Shown here piece after piece: positions 6,548 to 12,210 of a stretch of DNA of 12,210 nt. A program made the position numbers and the translations under genes. Origin of the DNA: Deltaproteobacteria bacterium (lineage in GTDB: Bacteria; Desulfobacterota; DSM-4660; Desulfatiglandales; Desulfatiglandaceae); assembly GCA_021159525.1 (NCBI GenBank), contig JAGHEC010000001.1, forward strand, positions 1 through 12,210, in the 5' to 3' direction. The stretch's first letter is position 1, and each line of letters opens with the position of its first letter. The notes under the pieces were generated by a model that made no database searches, was not told the DNA's origin, and was given only the letters and a program-made list of their open reading frames with translations.

Positions 6548-6582
6548 AAGGTTGATTAAAAGGCCAAAGAAGGGCAGCGCCT

Positions 6583-7563
6583 ATGGACCCTAAACATCTG
6601 CCTGGCCCGATCAAGGCCGCTATTCTCATTCAGTCTTTAGGAAAGCCGGTATCCGAAAGGATCCTGAGCAGGCTGGAAGAAGATCAGCGAAACAGGATCA
6701 AGGAACACCTAGCCCAGATGGGGGAAGTATCGGCCGATCTGGCCGAGAAGGTAGCTGAGGAGTTTCTTGAGCTTTCGGAGCAGAGGAAAACACATCAGAT
6801 CGAGAATCCGCAGCCCCTGATTTTATCAGCCCCCGATGAACCGTCTCCGCCGACCCCTTCAGATAAGGCATCACACCTTGCGGCCCTCAATGCCCTTGAG
6901 CCTGACCACCTTCTGGAACTGCTGAGGGAAGAACACCCCCAAACCATTGCCATGATTCTGGTGCATGTCAGCCCGGAGGTTGCCAGTGTTGTGCTGGCTA
7001 ATTTGCCTGACGAGACCAAGGCGGATGTGGGCAGAAGGATCGCGACCCTGGACAAGGTCGGGGCAGGGATGCTGGAGGAAATCGGAAAGATTTTTGCGGA
7101 TGTTTTGAAGGAAAACGAGGAATCCACAAGCCATGTAAGGGGGGGGGCAGAGCTCATGGCTGAAATCCTCAACCAGATTGATCCCATGTCCTCGGAGGTT
7201 ATCCTGGAGGAAATCGAAGAATTCGATCCCGACCTGGCAGCGCAGATCAAGCAGAAAATGTTCACCTTTGAGGACGTCGTCCTGGTTGATAACAAGGGGC
7301 TGCAGAAGGTATTGAGAAAGGTGGAGTCAAAAGAACTGGCCATTGCCCTGAAGGCAGCCTCCCGGGAAGTCAAGGAGAAGATCTTCTCCAATATGTCTGA
7401 ACGGGCTGCGCAGATGGTGAACGAAGAGATTGAAATGCTGGGGGCGGTCAGGATGAAGGACGTGGAAGACGCTCAGCATGCTATTACGCGGATTATCCAG
7501 GAGATGGAGGACCAGGGAGAAGTGGTCATCAGTGGAAGGAAAGGAGAACAGCTCATTGTATAG
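6583..7563 (+). CDS. fliG: Flagellar motor switch protein FliG
   Basis: This 326-residue rotor protein of the C ring binds FliF by its N-domain, FliM by its middle domain and the stator by its C-domain. The EHPQ motif (about 117-120) marks the middle-domain FliM site. In the C-terminal torque helix region the charged residues are preserved in type: Lys in IALKAAS, Arg in SERAAQM, a Glu-Glu pair (VNEEIE, where E. coli has Asp-Asp) and Arg in AVRMKDVE. The family's final GEVVISG is present. ATG 6583 follows an AAGAAGGG ribosome-binding site. Its last eight bases overlap the proposed fliH start. Confidence 0.96.
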   Translation: MDPKHLPGPIKAAILIQSLGKPVSERILSRLEEDQRNRIKEHLAQMGEVSADLAEKVAEEFLELSEQRKTHQIENPQPLILSAPDEPSPPTPSDKASHLAALNALEPDHLLELLREEHPQTIAMILVHVSPEVASVVLANLPDETKADVGRRIATLDKVGAGMLEEIGKIFADVLKENEESTSHVRGGAELMAEILNQIDPMSSEVILEEIEEFDPDLAAQIKQKMFTFEDVVLVDNKGLQKVLRKVESKELAIALKAASREVKEKIFSNMSERAAQMVNEEIEMLGAVRMKDVEDAQHAITRIIQEMEDQGEVVISGRKGEQLIV

Positions 7564-8320
7564 GAACGGGAGCAGCAATCGGCGGGCCCGTGATGGGAAT
7601 GGGCACGTTGTTTATCGCTTCCCGAGGCTCCCTGAGGACTTATCGGCAGGCCAGGGCATGGAGTCGTCCGGGGAAAACGGGTTTGAGTTCAGTTTTGAAA
7701 ACCAATTCGCCGAACCCATGTTTTTGTCCCTTTTTCGAAATGGCCAGGAAAAGGCATCGGAAACCGGGAATCCACAGGAGGATGTCGAGGCCGTGTTGGA
7801 ACAGGCCCGTCAACAGGCGTATCAGCAAGGTTTTGAAGAGGGAAGAAAGGTCGGCGAAGAAGCTGCGAAGGGACGACTCAAGGAGGCCGTTAAATCGCTT
7901 GAAGCGGCTATAGACGGGATCGAGGGCGCCAAAGAGGAATTGTATCGCGATGCTGAAATACAGGCGGTGGAACTGGCCCTGAGGATAGCCAGAAGGATTA
8001 TCTGCAAAGAGGTCCCTCTGGATCGGGATATGATCTGTCGCGTCTTGAGAGAGGCGCTCAAAAAGGTAAGGGATCAAAAGGAGATCCATGTCAAGATGAA
8101 CCCTGAAGATCTCAGGACGTTAGAAGATGGAGATCCCGGTTTGGTTCGTGCGGCAGGGATACACGGGACAGTAACCCTGGAGGCGGGAGAGGGGATTTGC
8201 AGGGGAGAGTGCGTGATTGAAACTGATTTCGGTGTGATTGACGCAAGGATAGAAAGCCAGATCCAGACCATTGAGGATGCCCTTAGGCGGATGCTTCAAG
8301 AGGGATCGGTCACGGGATAA
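7556..8320 (+). CDS. fliH: Flagellar export apparatus protein FliH (TTG start)
   Basis: FliH is the dimeric stalk and negative regulator of the export ATPase FliI, tethering it to the C ring. The frame is open further upstream inside fliG, but the best start is TTG at 7556. AAGGAG at 7541-7546 sits nine bases before it, and the reading frame overlaps the fliG stop by eight bases. This gives 254 residues and keeps the N-terminal VVYRFPRLPE motif common in FliH. The middle holds AYQQGFEEGRKVG, the family's Gly-xxx-Gly helical repeat, followed by a coiled coil. The C-terminal domain has ALRIARRIICKEV and IHVKMNPEDL. An alternative ATG at 7658 has a poorer ribosome-binding site and would lose the N-terminal motif. 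Confidence 0.92.
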   Translation: MYRNGSSNRRARDGNGHVVYRFPRLPEDLSAGQGMESSGENGFEFSFENQFAEPMFLSLFRNGQEKASETGNPQEDVEAVLEQARQQAYQQGFEEGRKVGEEAAKGRLKEAVKSLEAAIDGIEGAKEELYRDAEIQAVELALRIARRIICKEVPLDRDMICRVLREALKKVRDQKEIHVKMNPEDLRTLEDGDPGLVRAAGIHGTVTLEAGEGICRGECVIETDFGVIDARIESQIQTIEDALRRMLQEGSVTG

Positions 8321-8331
8321 ATGGAAACGGG

Positions 8332-9669
8332 ATGTATTCTTTGGACCTGAACAAATACTTCTCTGCCGTGGATGCGATTAGTCCCATTGTCGAGACCGGC
8401 CGGGTGGTAAAGGTGGTGGGGTTTATTGCAGAAGCGGACGGACCTGCATGCAGGCTGGGAGGGATTTGCGATATATGCCTCAAGGGGAGCGGGGAGAAGG
8501 TACAGGCCGAGGTGGTAGGCTTCAGGGAAAACCGGGTCCTGCTGATGCCTTTTGGAGAGATCAGGGGCGTGGGGCCCGGGAGCCGCGTGGTGGCAAGGGA
8601 GCACCAGGCCCTTGTCAGTGTGGGGCAGGCGTTTTTGGGAAGAGTTTTAGACGGTCTGGGGAGGCCTATTGACGGCAAGGGCCCTGTTGCAGTCGAAGCG
8701 GCATATCCCATTTACGGAAAACCCCTCAACCCCTTTTTAAGAAAACGGATCCGGGAGCCGCTGGACCTGGGGGTCAGGGCCATCAATGGGGTTATGACCG
8801 TGGGCCGGGGGCAGCGGATTGGCATTTTTGCAGGGTCCGGTGTTGGGAAGAGCGTCCTTTTGGGGATGATTGCCCGTAATACCCGTGCAGAGGTCAATGT
8901 CATTGCCTTGATCGGAGAACGGGGAAGAGAGCTGAACGAATTCATACAAAAAGACCTGGGAGAAGAGGGCCTGAAGAAATCGGTTGTGGTCGTAGCAACA
9001 TCGGACAGTCCGCCTCTCATACGGATGCGGGGGATTTTCGTGGCCACTGCTATTGCTGAATATTTCCGGGACCTGGGAAAAGATGTGATCCTCATGACAG
9101 ATTCCCTCACCCGCTTTGCCATGGCCCAAAGAGAGGTGGGGCTTGCGGTCGGCGAGCCTCCCACCAGCAAAGGATATACCCCCTCGGTGTTTACGCTCCT
9201 GCCCCAGATCCTGGAAAGGGCCGGGACCTGTTCCGGAGCGGGCGCCATTACCGGCCTTTATACGGTTTTGGTAGAAGGAGACGATATGAACGAGCCGATT
9301 GCCGATGCCGCAAGGGCCATACTGGATGGTCATATCGTCCTGTCGCGGGACCTCGCCGCACAAAACCATTACCCGGCCATTGATGTCTTGAGCAGTGTGA
9401 GCCGGCTGATGGAGGATATTTCAGACAGCAAGCACAAGGAGGCTGCCGGCCGGCTCAAGGAAGTGCTGGCGACCTACAAGAAGGCCGAAGATCTTATTAA
9501 TATCGGCGCATATGCCGCGGGGAGCAATCCTAAGATCGATTATGCCATCCAGATGATCGATCGAGTTCATGCCTACCTGAAACAGGGAATTGCCGAAAAG
9601 GAATCTCTTGAGACCAGCATCCAGAAGCTGTGCGACATGTTTCAGCAGGCTTCCAAGGGCAGTTCATGA
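8332..9669 (+). CDS. fliI: Flagellum-specific export ATPase FliI
   Basis: This 445-residue hexameric ATPase is related to the F1 beta subunit and energises unfolding and entry of flagellar export substrates. The P-loop GSGVGKS lies at 168-174, the catalytic-glutamate segment GERGRE at 195-200 and Walker B VILMTDS at 252-258. RFAMAQREVGLAVGEPPTSKGY and the downstream HYPAIDVLSSVSR are signatures of the FliI/YscN group. The start is ATG 8332, 11 bases after the fliH stop. The out-of-frame ATG at 8321 leads to an immediate stop. Length is normal for the family. Confidence 0.97.
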   Translation: MYSLDLNKYFSAVDAISPIVETGRVVKVVGFIAEADGPACRLGGICDICLKGSGEKVQAEVVGFRENRVLLMPFGEIRGVGPGSRVVAREHQALVSVGQAFLGRVLDGLGRPIDGKGPVAVEAAYPIYGKPLNPFLRKRIREPLDLGVRAINGVMTVGRGQRIGIFAGSGVGKSVLLGMIARNTRAEVNVIALIGERGRELNEFIQKDLGEEGLKKSVVVVATSDSPPLIRMRGIFVATAIAEYFRDLGKDVILMTDSLTRFAMAQREVGLAVGEPPTSKGYTPSVFTLLPQILERAGTCSGAGAITGLYTVLVEGDDMNEPIADAARAILDGHIVLSRDLAAQNHYPAIDVLSSVSRLMEDISDSKHKEAAGRLKEVLATYKKAEDLINIGAYAAGSNPKIDYAIQMIDRVHAYLKQGIAEKESLETSIQKLCDMFQQASKGSS

Positions 9670-9737
9670 ACAGGTCTGATGGAAATTCCATTGGGCCGGC
9701 AGGCAGGTTCTGACGACCATCTCAGCCTTGGGGCGCC

Positions 9738-10184
9738 ATGTATCGATTCAGCCTTGAAACAGTGCTGACACACCGAAAGCATATTGAGGACACGCTGTTA
9801 AAGGCCTTTTTGGACGCAAAGAAAGACCTGCACATAGAGAAGAAGAAGCTTGCCTTTTTTGACCGAGTTGCGCGGGAGATCCTCCAAGAGCTTAAAGAGA
9901 GAGAGAAAATGGGCACAAGTATTTCTCAGATTGCCCTGTATCATGGTTATATTCAGGAGATTGGCGTTAAACGGGAACTGCAGGCGCAAAGAATTGCAGA
10001 GGCAACGAATCGCCTGCGGGAGAAGTACAATGCCCTGGTAGAGGCCATGAAGAATCGAAAGATCCTGAACAAGCTCAAAGAAAAGGAACTGAAAATATAC
10101 ATAAAGGAGATGCAAAAGGAGGAGCAAAACCTGACGGACGAGATTGCCGTCAACAGGTTTAACAGCAACAGAAGGTCCCCGTAG
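9738..10184 (+). CDS. fliJ: Flagellar export chaperone/stalk protein FliJ
   Basis: This 148-residue protein begins MYRFSLETVLTHRKHIED, the typical FliJ start, and is almost wholly a charged, heptad-like coiled coil rich in Lys, Glu and Arg. FliJ is the central stalk that couples the FliI hexamer to the export gate and recycles chaperones. It lies 68 bases after fliI, with a weak TTGGGG ribosome-binding site. The sequence is too divergent in this family for motif proof, but size, composition and position after fliI make the call firm. It is the last flagellar gene in the window. Confidence 0.9.
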   Translation: MYRFSLETVLTHRKHIEDTLLKAFLDAKKDLHIEKKKLAFFDRVAREILQELKEREKMGTSISQIALYHGYIQEIGVKRELQAQRIAEATNRLREKYNALVEAMKNRKILNKLKEKELKIYIKEMQKEEQNLTDEIAVNRFNSNRRSP

Positions 10185-10253
10185 ATTCCACCGCGACAAT
10201 CGCCCCGTACATTCCTGTCAGTCCCCTGCCCCCTCTTATTTTAAGCCTTACCG

Positions 10254-10600
10254 GTAACAGCTCAATATTTAGGGGAAGCACAGTGTACGTACCGCCGGGG
10301 CAGGAGGATTTTTCTTCCGCTCCGGGCCTCCGGGCTGGTCTCTTTTCAGTGACTTATCTGCGGGGGACACCCGCCTGCCAAGGCCAATTGAGCGTTCTTG
10401 CCAAGACTTTCGTCCCGTGGATCTCCGATGGCAGAAGGAGGTAACATGGGTAACAAGGCAATGGCGGGCAGGCTTGCCCCCTTTGGCATTCCCGACTTCG
10501 TCGAGCTGCGGCTTCCCCCACTGATAAGTCACGAAGAGACGGCGCCCTCCCGGCAGTCGCGTCAGAAAAACCCTTCTGCCCCCATTTATTGAGCTGTTAC
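10254..10600. mobile_element. Inverted-repeat element family 1, copy 3 (347 bp, MITE-like)
   Basis: It is bounded by GTAACAGCTCAATAT (10254-10268) and TTATTGAGCTGTTAC (10586-10600), inverted repeats matching at 14 of 15 positions. Similarity between the two arms continues inward for roughly 90 bases in patches. Examples are GGGGCAGGAGGATTTTT against AAAAACCCTTCTGCCCC and GACTTATC-TGCGGGGGA against TCCCCCACTGATAAGTC. The left arm also aligns to that of copy 2, and the right arm to copies 1 and 2. There is no transposase gene and no obvious target duplication, so a non-autonomous MITE-like element or a remnant is the best reading. Confidence 0.7.
10446..10592 (+). CDS. Possible small protein encoded within repeat element copy 3
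   Basis: ATG at 10446 opens a 48-codon frame beginning MGNKAMAGRLAPFGIPDF and ending SRQSRQKNPSAPIY. It is preceded by a perfect Shine-Dalgarno AAGGAGGT (10435-10442), only three bases from the ATG; a second in-frame ATG at 10461 would also be usable. The stop codon lies in the terminal inverted repeat. The last 19 codons are shared in frame with copy 1, where two of three differing codons change the amino acid, so there is no sign of protein-level conservation. No known domain, signal peptide or membrane segment is visible. It may be a chance frame in repeat DNA. Confidence 0.22.
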   Translation: MGNKAMAGRLAPFGIPDFVELRLPPLISHEETAPSRQSRQKNPSAPIY

Positions 10601-10637
10601 AATAGTCCTTTTATGCATTATGTTGCCACAGCTCTGA

Positions 10638-10669
10638 CAGACTGAGATGATCGTGGCGCATCTTGTCTG
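10638..10669. terminator. Stem-loop just downstream of the efflux gene
   Basis: CAGAC (10638-10642) pairs with GTCTG (10665-10669) and AGATG (10645-10649) with CATCT (10659-10663), around a nine-base loop and small bulges. It begins four bases after the stop of the minus-strand efflux gene when read in that gene's direction. No T-run follows on either strand, so it is a candidate 3' processing or weak termination hairpin, not a canonical intrinsic terminator. Confidence 0.3.
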
Positions 10670-10672
10670 AAG

Positions 10673-12082
10673 CTATTCGCCGCCCCCGCCCAACACAGCG
10701 TAAAGCCTCACATGACTGACACGCCCGAGCAGGCGGAGATCAATAAGCGCCTGCTGCTGCGCATAGAGGGATCGCTGCGCAACGAGGACATTCAGGTAGG
10801 TGTCAATGCCTTTTTCATAGCGTATATTAGACAGCCGATACGTTTCCTCGGTCGCACGGACCAGGGATTTCTGAGCAGCCACCTGCTGGTTTATCGTGCC
10901 CTGTACCGCCAAAGAATCGGCCACTTCCTTGAAGGCCGTCTGGATGGCCTTTTCATACTGGGCCAGGGCGATTTCCCGGTCGGCTTTGCTGACGCGCAGT
11001 GCGGCCCAGACGCGCGGGTCAAAAATCGGCATACTGATTTGCGGTATAAAGTTCCAGACACCTGAACCGGATTTAAACAGGCCGGAGAGGTCGGCGCTTG
11101 CGGTTCCCGCTGAGGCGGTCAGGGAAATACGGGGAAAGAAGGCGGCCCGGGCTGCGCCAATAAAGGCGTACGCCCCCTTGAGCCGATGTTCCGCCGCCAC
11201 AATATCGGGCCGGTTCAAAAGCACCTCGGAGGAAAGCCCCGGAGAAATTCCCTTGAAGGAACTCACGCTGTCCAAGTCTGCCGGCAGTAGCTCATCCGGC
11301 ACTGAGGAGCCTGCAAGGAGATTCAGCGCGTTCTGATCCTGCGCCGCATATTGCATGAAGCGGGCGATATCTCTTTGCGCCGCATCCACCCGGGTCTGGG
11401 CCTGGCGCAGATCCAATTCGGTGGCAAGCCCAAGTTCAAAACGACGTTTGATTAAACGATAGCTGGCCTGCTGGGTCTCAAGGGTGGATCGGGCCAGCTT
11501 GAGGTTGCTCCGATCCGCTGCAAGGGTCAGGTATGCCCTCGCAACCTCGGCCACCAGGGCGACCTGTGCGCTGCGCCGGGCCTCCTCCGTGGCGAGATAC
11601 TCTTCTAACGCCCGATCTTTCAGACTGCGAATGCGGCCGAAAAAATCAAGCTCCCAGGAGGCAATCCCGAGGTTGACGCTATATTCTTCCATTGTAATGG
11701 ATTTCCCGGTGGTGGAGAGGTCGGCCGGCACCCGCTGCTTGCTTCCGCTGCCCCCCGCATTGAGCGCGGGAAACAGTTCCGCCCGTTGAATACCGTAAAG
11801 CGCGCGGGCCCTTTCCACGTTCAGTGCCGCAAGGCGCAGATTGCGGTTGTTGCTCAGGGAAGTTTCAATAATCTTTTGGAGCCGCTTGTCGGTAAAAAAA
11901 TCCTCCCATTTAAAGTCCGGGACCGTCGAGGTTCCAGCCGGGGTTTCCGCATCTTTGTAAGCGGCGCCTTGAGGCCACCGGGTCGGAATGGGCGCCTTGG
12001 GCTGCGTGTATTCCGGGGCCAGGGAGCACCCCCCGAAAAAAAACACTATCCCGATTAGCAGAAACAATCGTCGTCTATTCAT
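10673..12082 (-). CDS. RND-type efflux outer-membrane factor, OprM/NodT family lipoprotein
   Basis: This 469-residue protein forms a trimeric outer-membrane channel and periplasmic helical tunnel that docks to an RND pump and its adaptor. The N-terminus has three arginines, a hydrophobic segment and the lipobox FGGC with Cys19, so it is a lipoprotein. Family hallmarks are SWELDFFGRIRSLKDRALEEY, VARAYLTLAAD, the LLNRPDIVAAEHRLKGAYAFIG block (about residues 290-311) and a second, repeated helical half (SYRLIKRRFELGLATELDL against TYRLSNIRYEKGIDTYLNV). GGAGGGA at 12090-12096 precedes the ATG. It converges on the flagellar operon and appears as a single gene here, with its own promoter. Substrate cannot be told from sequence; pump partners are not in the window. 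Confidence 0.93.
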   Translation of the reverse strand: MNRRRLFLLIGIVFFFGGCSLAPEYTQPKAPIPTRWPQGAAYKDAETPAGTSTVPDFKWEDFFTDKRLQKIIETSLSNNRNLRLAALNVERARALYGIQRAELFPALNAGGSGSKQRVPADLSTTGKSITMEEYSVNLGIASWELDFFGRIRSLKDRALEEYLATEEARRSAQVALVAEVARAYLTLAADRSNLKLARSTLETQQASYRLIKRRFELGLATELDLRQAQTRVDAAQRDIARFMQYAAQDQNALNLLAGSSVPDELLPADLDSVSSFKGISPGLSSEVLLNRPDIVAAEHRLKGAYAFIGAARAAFFPRISLTASAGTASADLSGLFKSGSGVWNFIPQISMPIFDPRVWAALRVSKADREIALAQYEKAIQTAFKEVADSLAVQGTINQQVAAQKSLVRATEETYRLSNIRYEKGIDTYLNVLVAQRSLYAQQQALIDLRLLGRVSHVRLYAVLGGGGE

Positions 12083-12120
12083 GTGATTGTCCCTCCGACG
12101 TTATTTCTTCGACGTGCTTC

Positions 12121-12148
12121 ATTGTAACGCGCTTCCTGTGTTTGCCAA
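12121..12148 (-). promoter_or_regulatory. Sigma-70-like promoter of the efflux outer-membrane gene
   Basis: Reading the minus strand, TTGGCA (12143-12148) is followed after 16 bases by TACAAT (12121-12126). Each hexamer matches the housekeeping consensus at five of six positions. Transcription would start near 12114, giving a leader of about 30 nt to the ATG at 12082. The gene thus seems to be first in its transcript, not the usual last gene behind an adaptor and pump. Confidence 0.6.
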
Positions 12149-12182
12149 GTGCCTTATAAATAACAACTTAAAAGAGCGCGCC

Positions 12183-12210
12183 AAACTGGGTCCCCAGAGG
12201 GGAAGGGGTC
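12183..12210 (+). repeat. Hairpin repeat family 2, copy d (cut by window end)
   Basis: AAACTGGGT is followed by CCCC (12192-12195), loop AGA (12196-12198) and GGGG (12199-12202), then AAGGGGTC. The start matches copy c and the trailing GGGGTC matches copies a and b. The unit may continue beyond the right edge. Confidence 0.4.

Larger units (their letters stand above)
10185..10672. other. Gene-poor region between fliJ and the efflux gene
   Basis: The stretch is mostly the 347-bp inverted-repeat element (10254-10600), with a possible 48-codon ORF inside it (10446-10592). Positions 10185-10253 show nothing recognisable: C-rich sequence, no stem with a T-run, so no clear terminator for the flagellar operon. 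Positions 10601-10672 hold a stem-loop just beyond the stop of the convergent efflux gene. Confidence 0.6.

Noticed and set aside
6795..7391. 198-codon minus-strand ORF opposite fliG
   Set aside because: It is a Ser-rich antisense shadow of fliG, as expected from the codon use of the real gene.
8321..8350. ATG immediately after the fliH stop as an alternative fliI start
   Set aside because: It is out of frame with fliI and meets TGA after nine codons.
10185..10253. Rho-independent terminator after fliJ
   Set aside because: There are C-rich stretches and a short T-run, but no stem directly before the T-run.
10269..10532. 87-codon minus-strand ORF inside element copy 3 with a KKNPPAP segment
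   Set aside because: The resemblance to the plus-strand tail follows from the inverted-repeat structure; there is no ribosome-binding site or known domain.
10254..10600. Target-site duplication around element copy 3
   Set aside because: The bases flanking the two ends (TTACCG and AATAGT) do not match.

Overview
The window looks like a piece of a Desulfobacterota (delta-proteobacterial) chromosome, or that of a close relative. The reasons are a flagellar basal-body/export operon placed behind sigma-54 (RpoN) activators with excellent -24/-12 promoter matches, moderately high GC, and a lipoprotein RND outer-membrane factor. This assignment is inferred from gene content and layout, not from a database match.

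Layout. Positions 1-511 hold the end of an interspersed repeat, a hairpin repeat and a strong sigma-54 promoter (321-336). Positions 512-1576 encode a receiver-less, FlrA/FleQ-like sigma-54 activator that starts at TTG. Positions 1577-2281 have no convincing gene. They hold inverted repeats, a second strong sigma-54 promoter (1978-1993) and a 121-bp element with terminal inverted repeats. Positions 2282-3649 encode an NtrC-family response regulator (FlrC/FleR/FlgR-like). From 3682 to 10184 the genes run in tight order on the + strand: flgB, flgC, fliE, fliF, fliG, fliH, fliI, fliJ. These make the proximal rod, the MS ring, the rotor protein and the export ATPase complex. Positions 10254-10600 are a 347-bp copy of the same repeat family. 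Positions 10673-12082 (- strand, convergent) encode an OprM/NodT-type outer-membrane efflux lipoprotein with its own sigma-70-like promoter.

How the genes fit together. The simplest reading is a sigma-54 cascade. The first activator is itself transcribed from a sigma-54 promoter, and it or a paralogue fires the promoter at 1978. That promoter would transcribe the response regulator plus flgBC-fliEFGHIJ. The position where gamma-proteobacteria carry the FlrB/FleS histidine kinase is occupied here by gene-free, repeat-rich DNA, so the response regulator has no adjacent kinase.

Two interspersed repeat families stand out. Family 1 is bounded by 15-bp inverted repeats (GTAACAGCTCAATAA type). Its right arm is present three times and keeps an open frame ending in a shared peptide tail. 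Family 2 is a short GC hairpin with a 3-nt loop, present four times with stem-preserving base changes. One copy sits inside the operon between fliF and fliG. No tRNA, rRNA, CRISPR array or transposase gene is visible.
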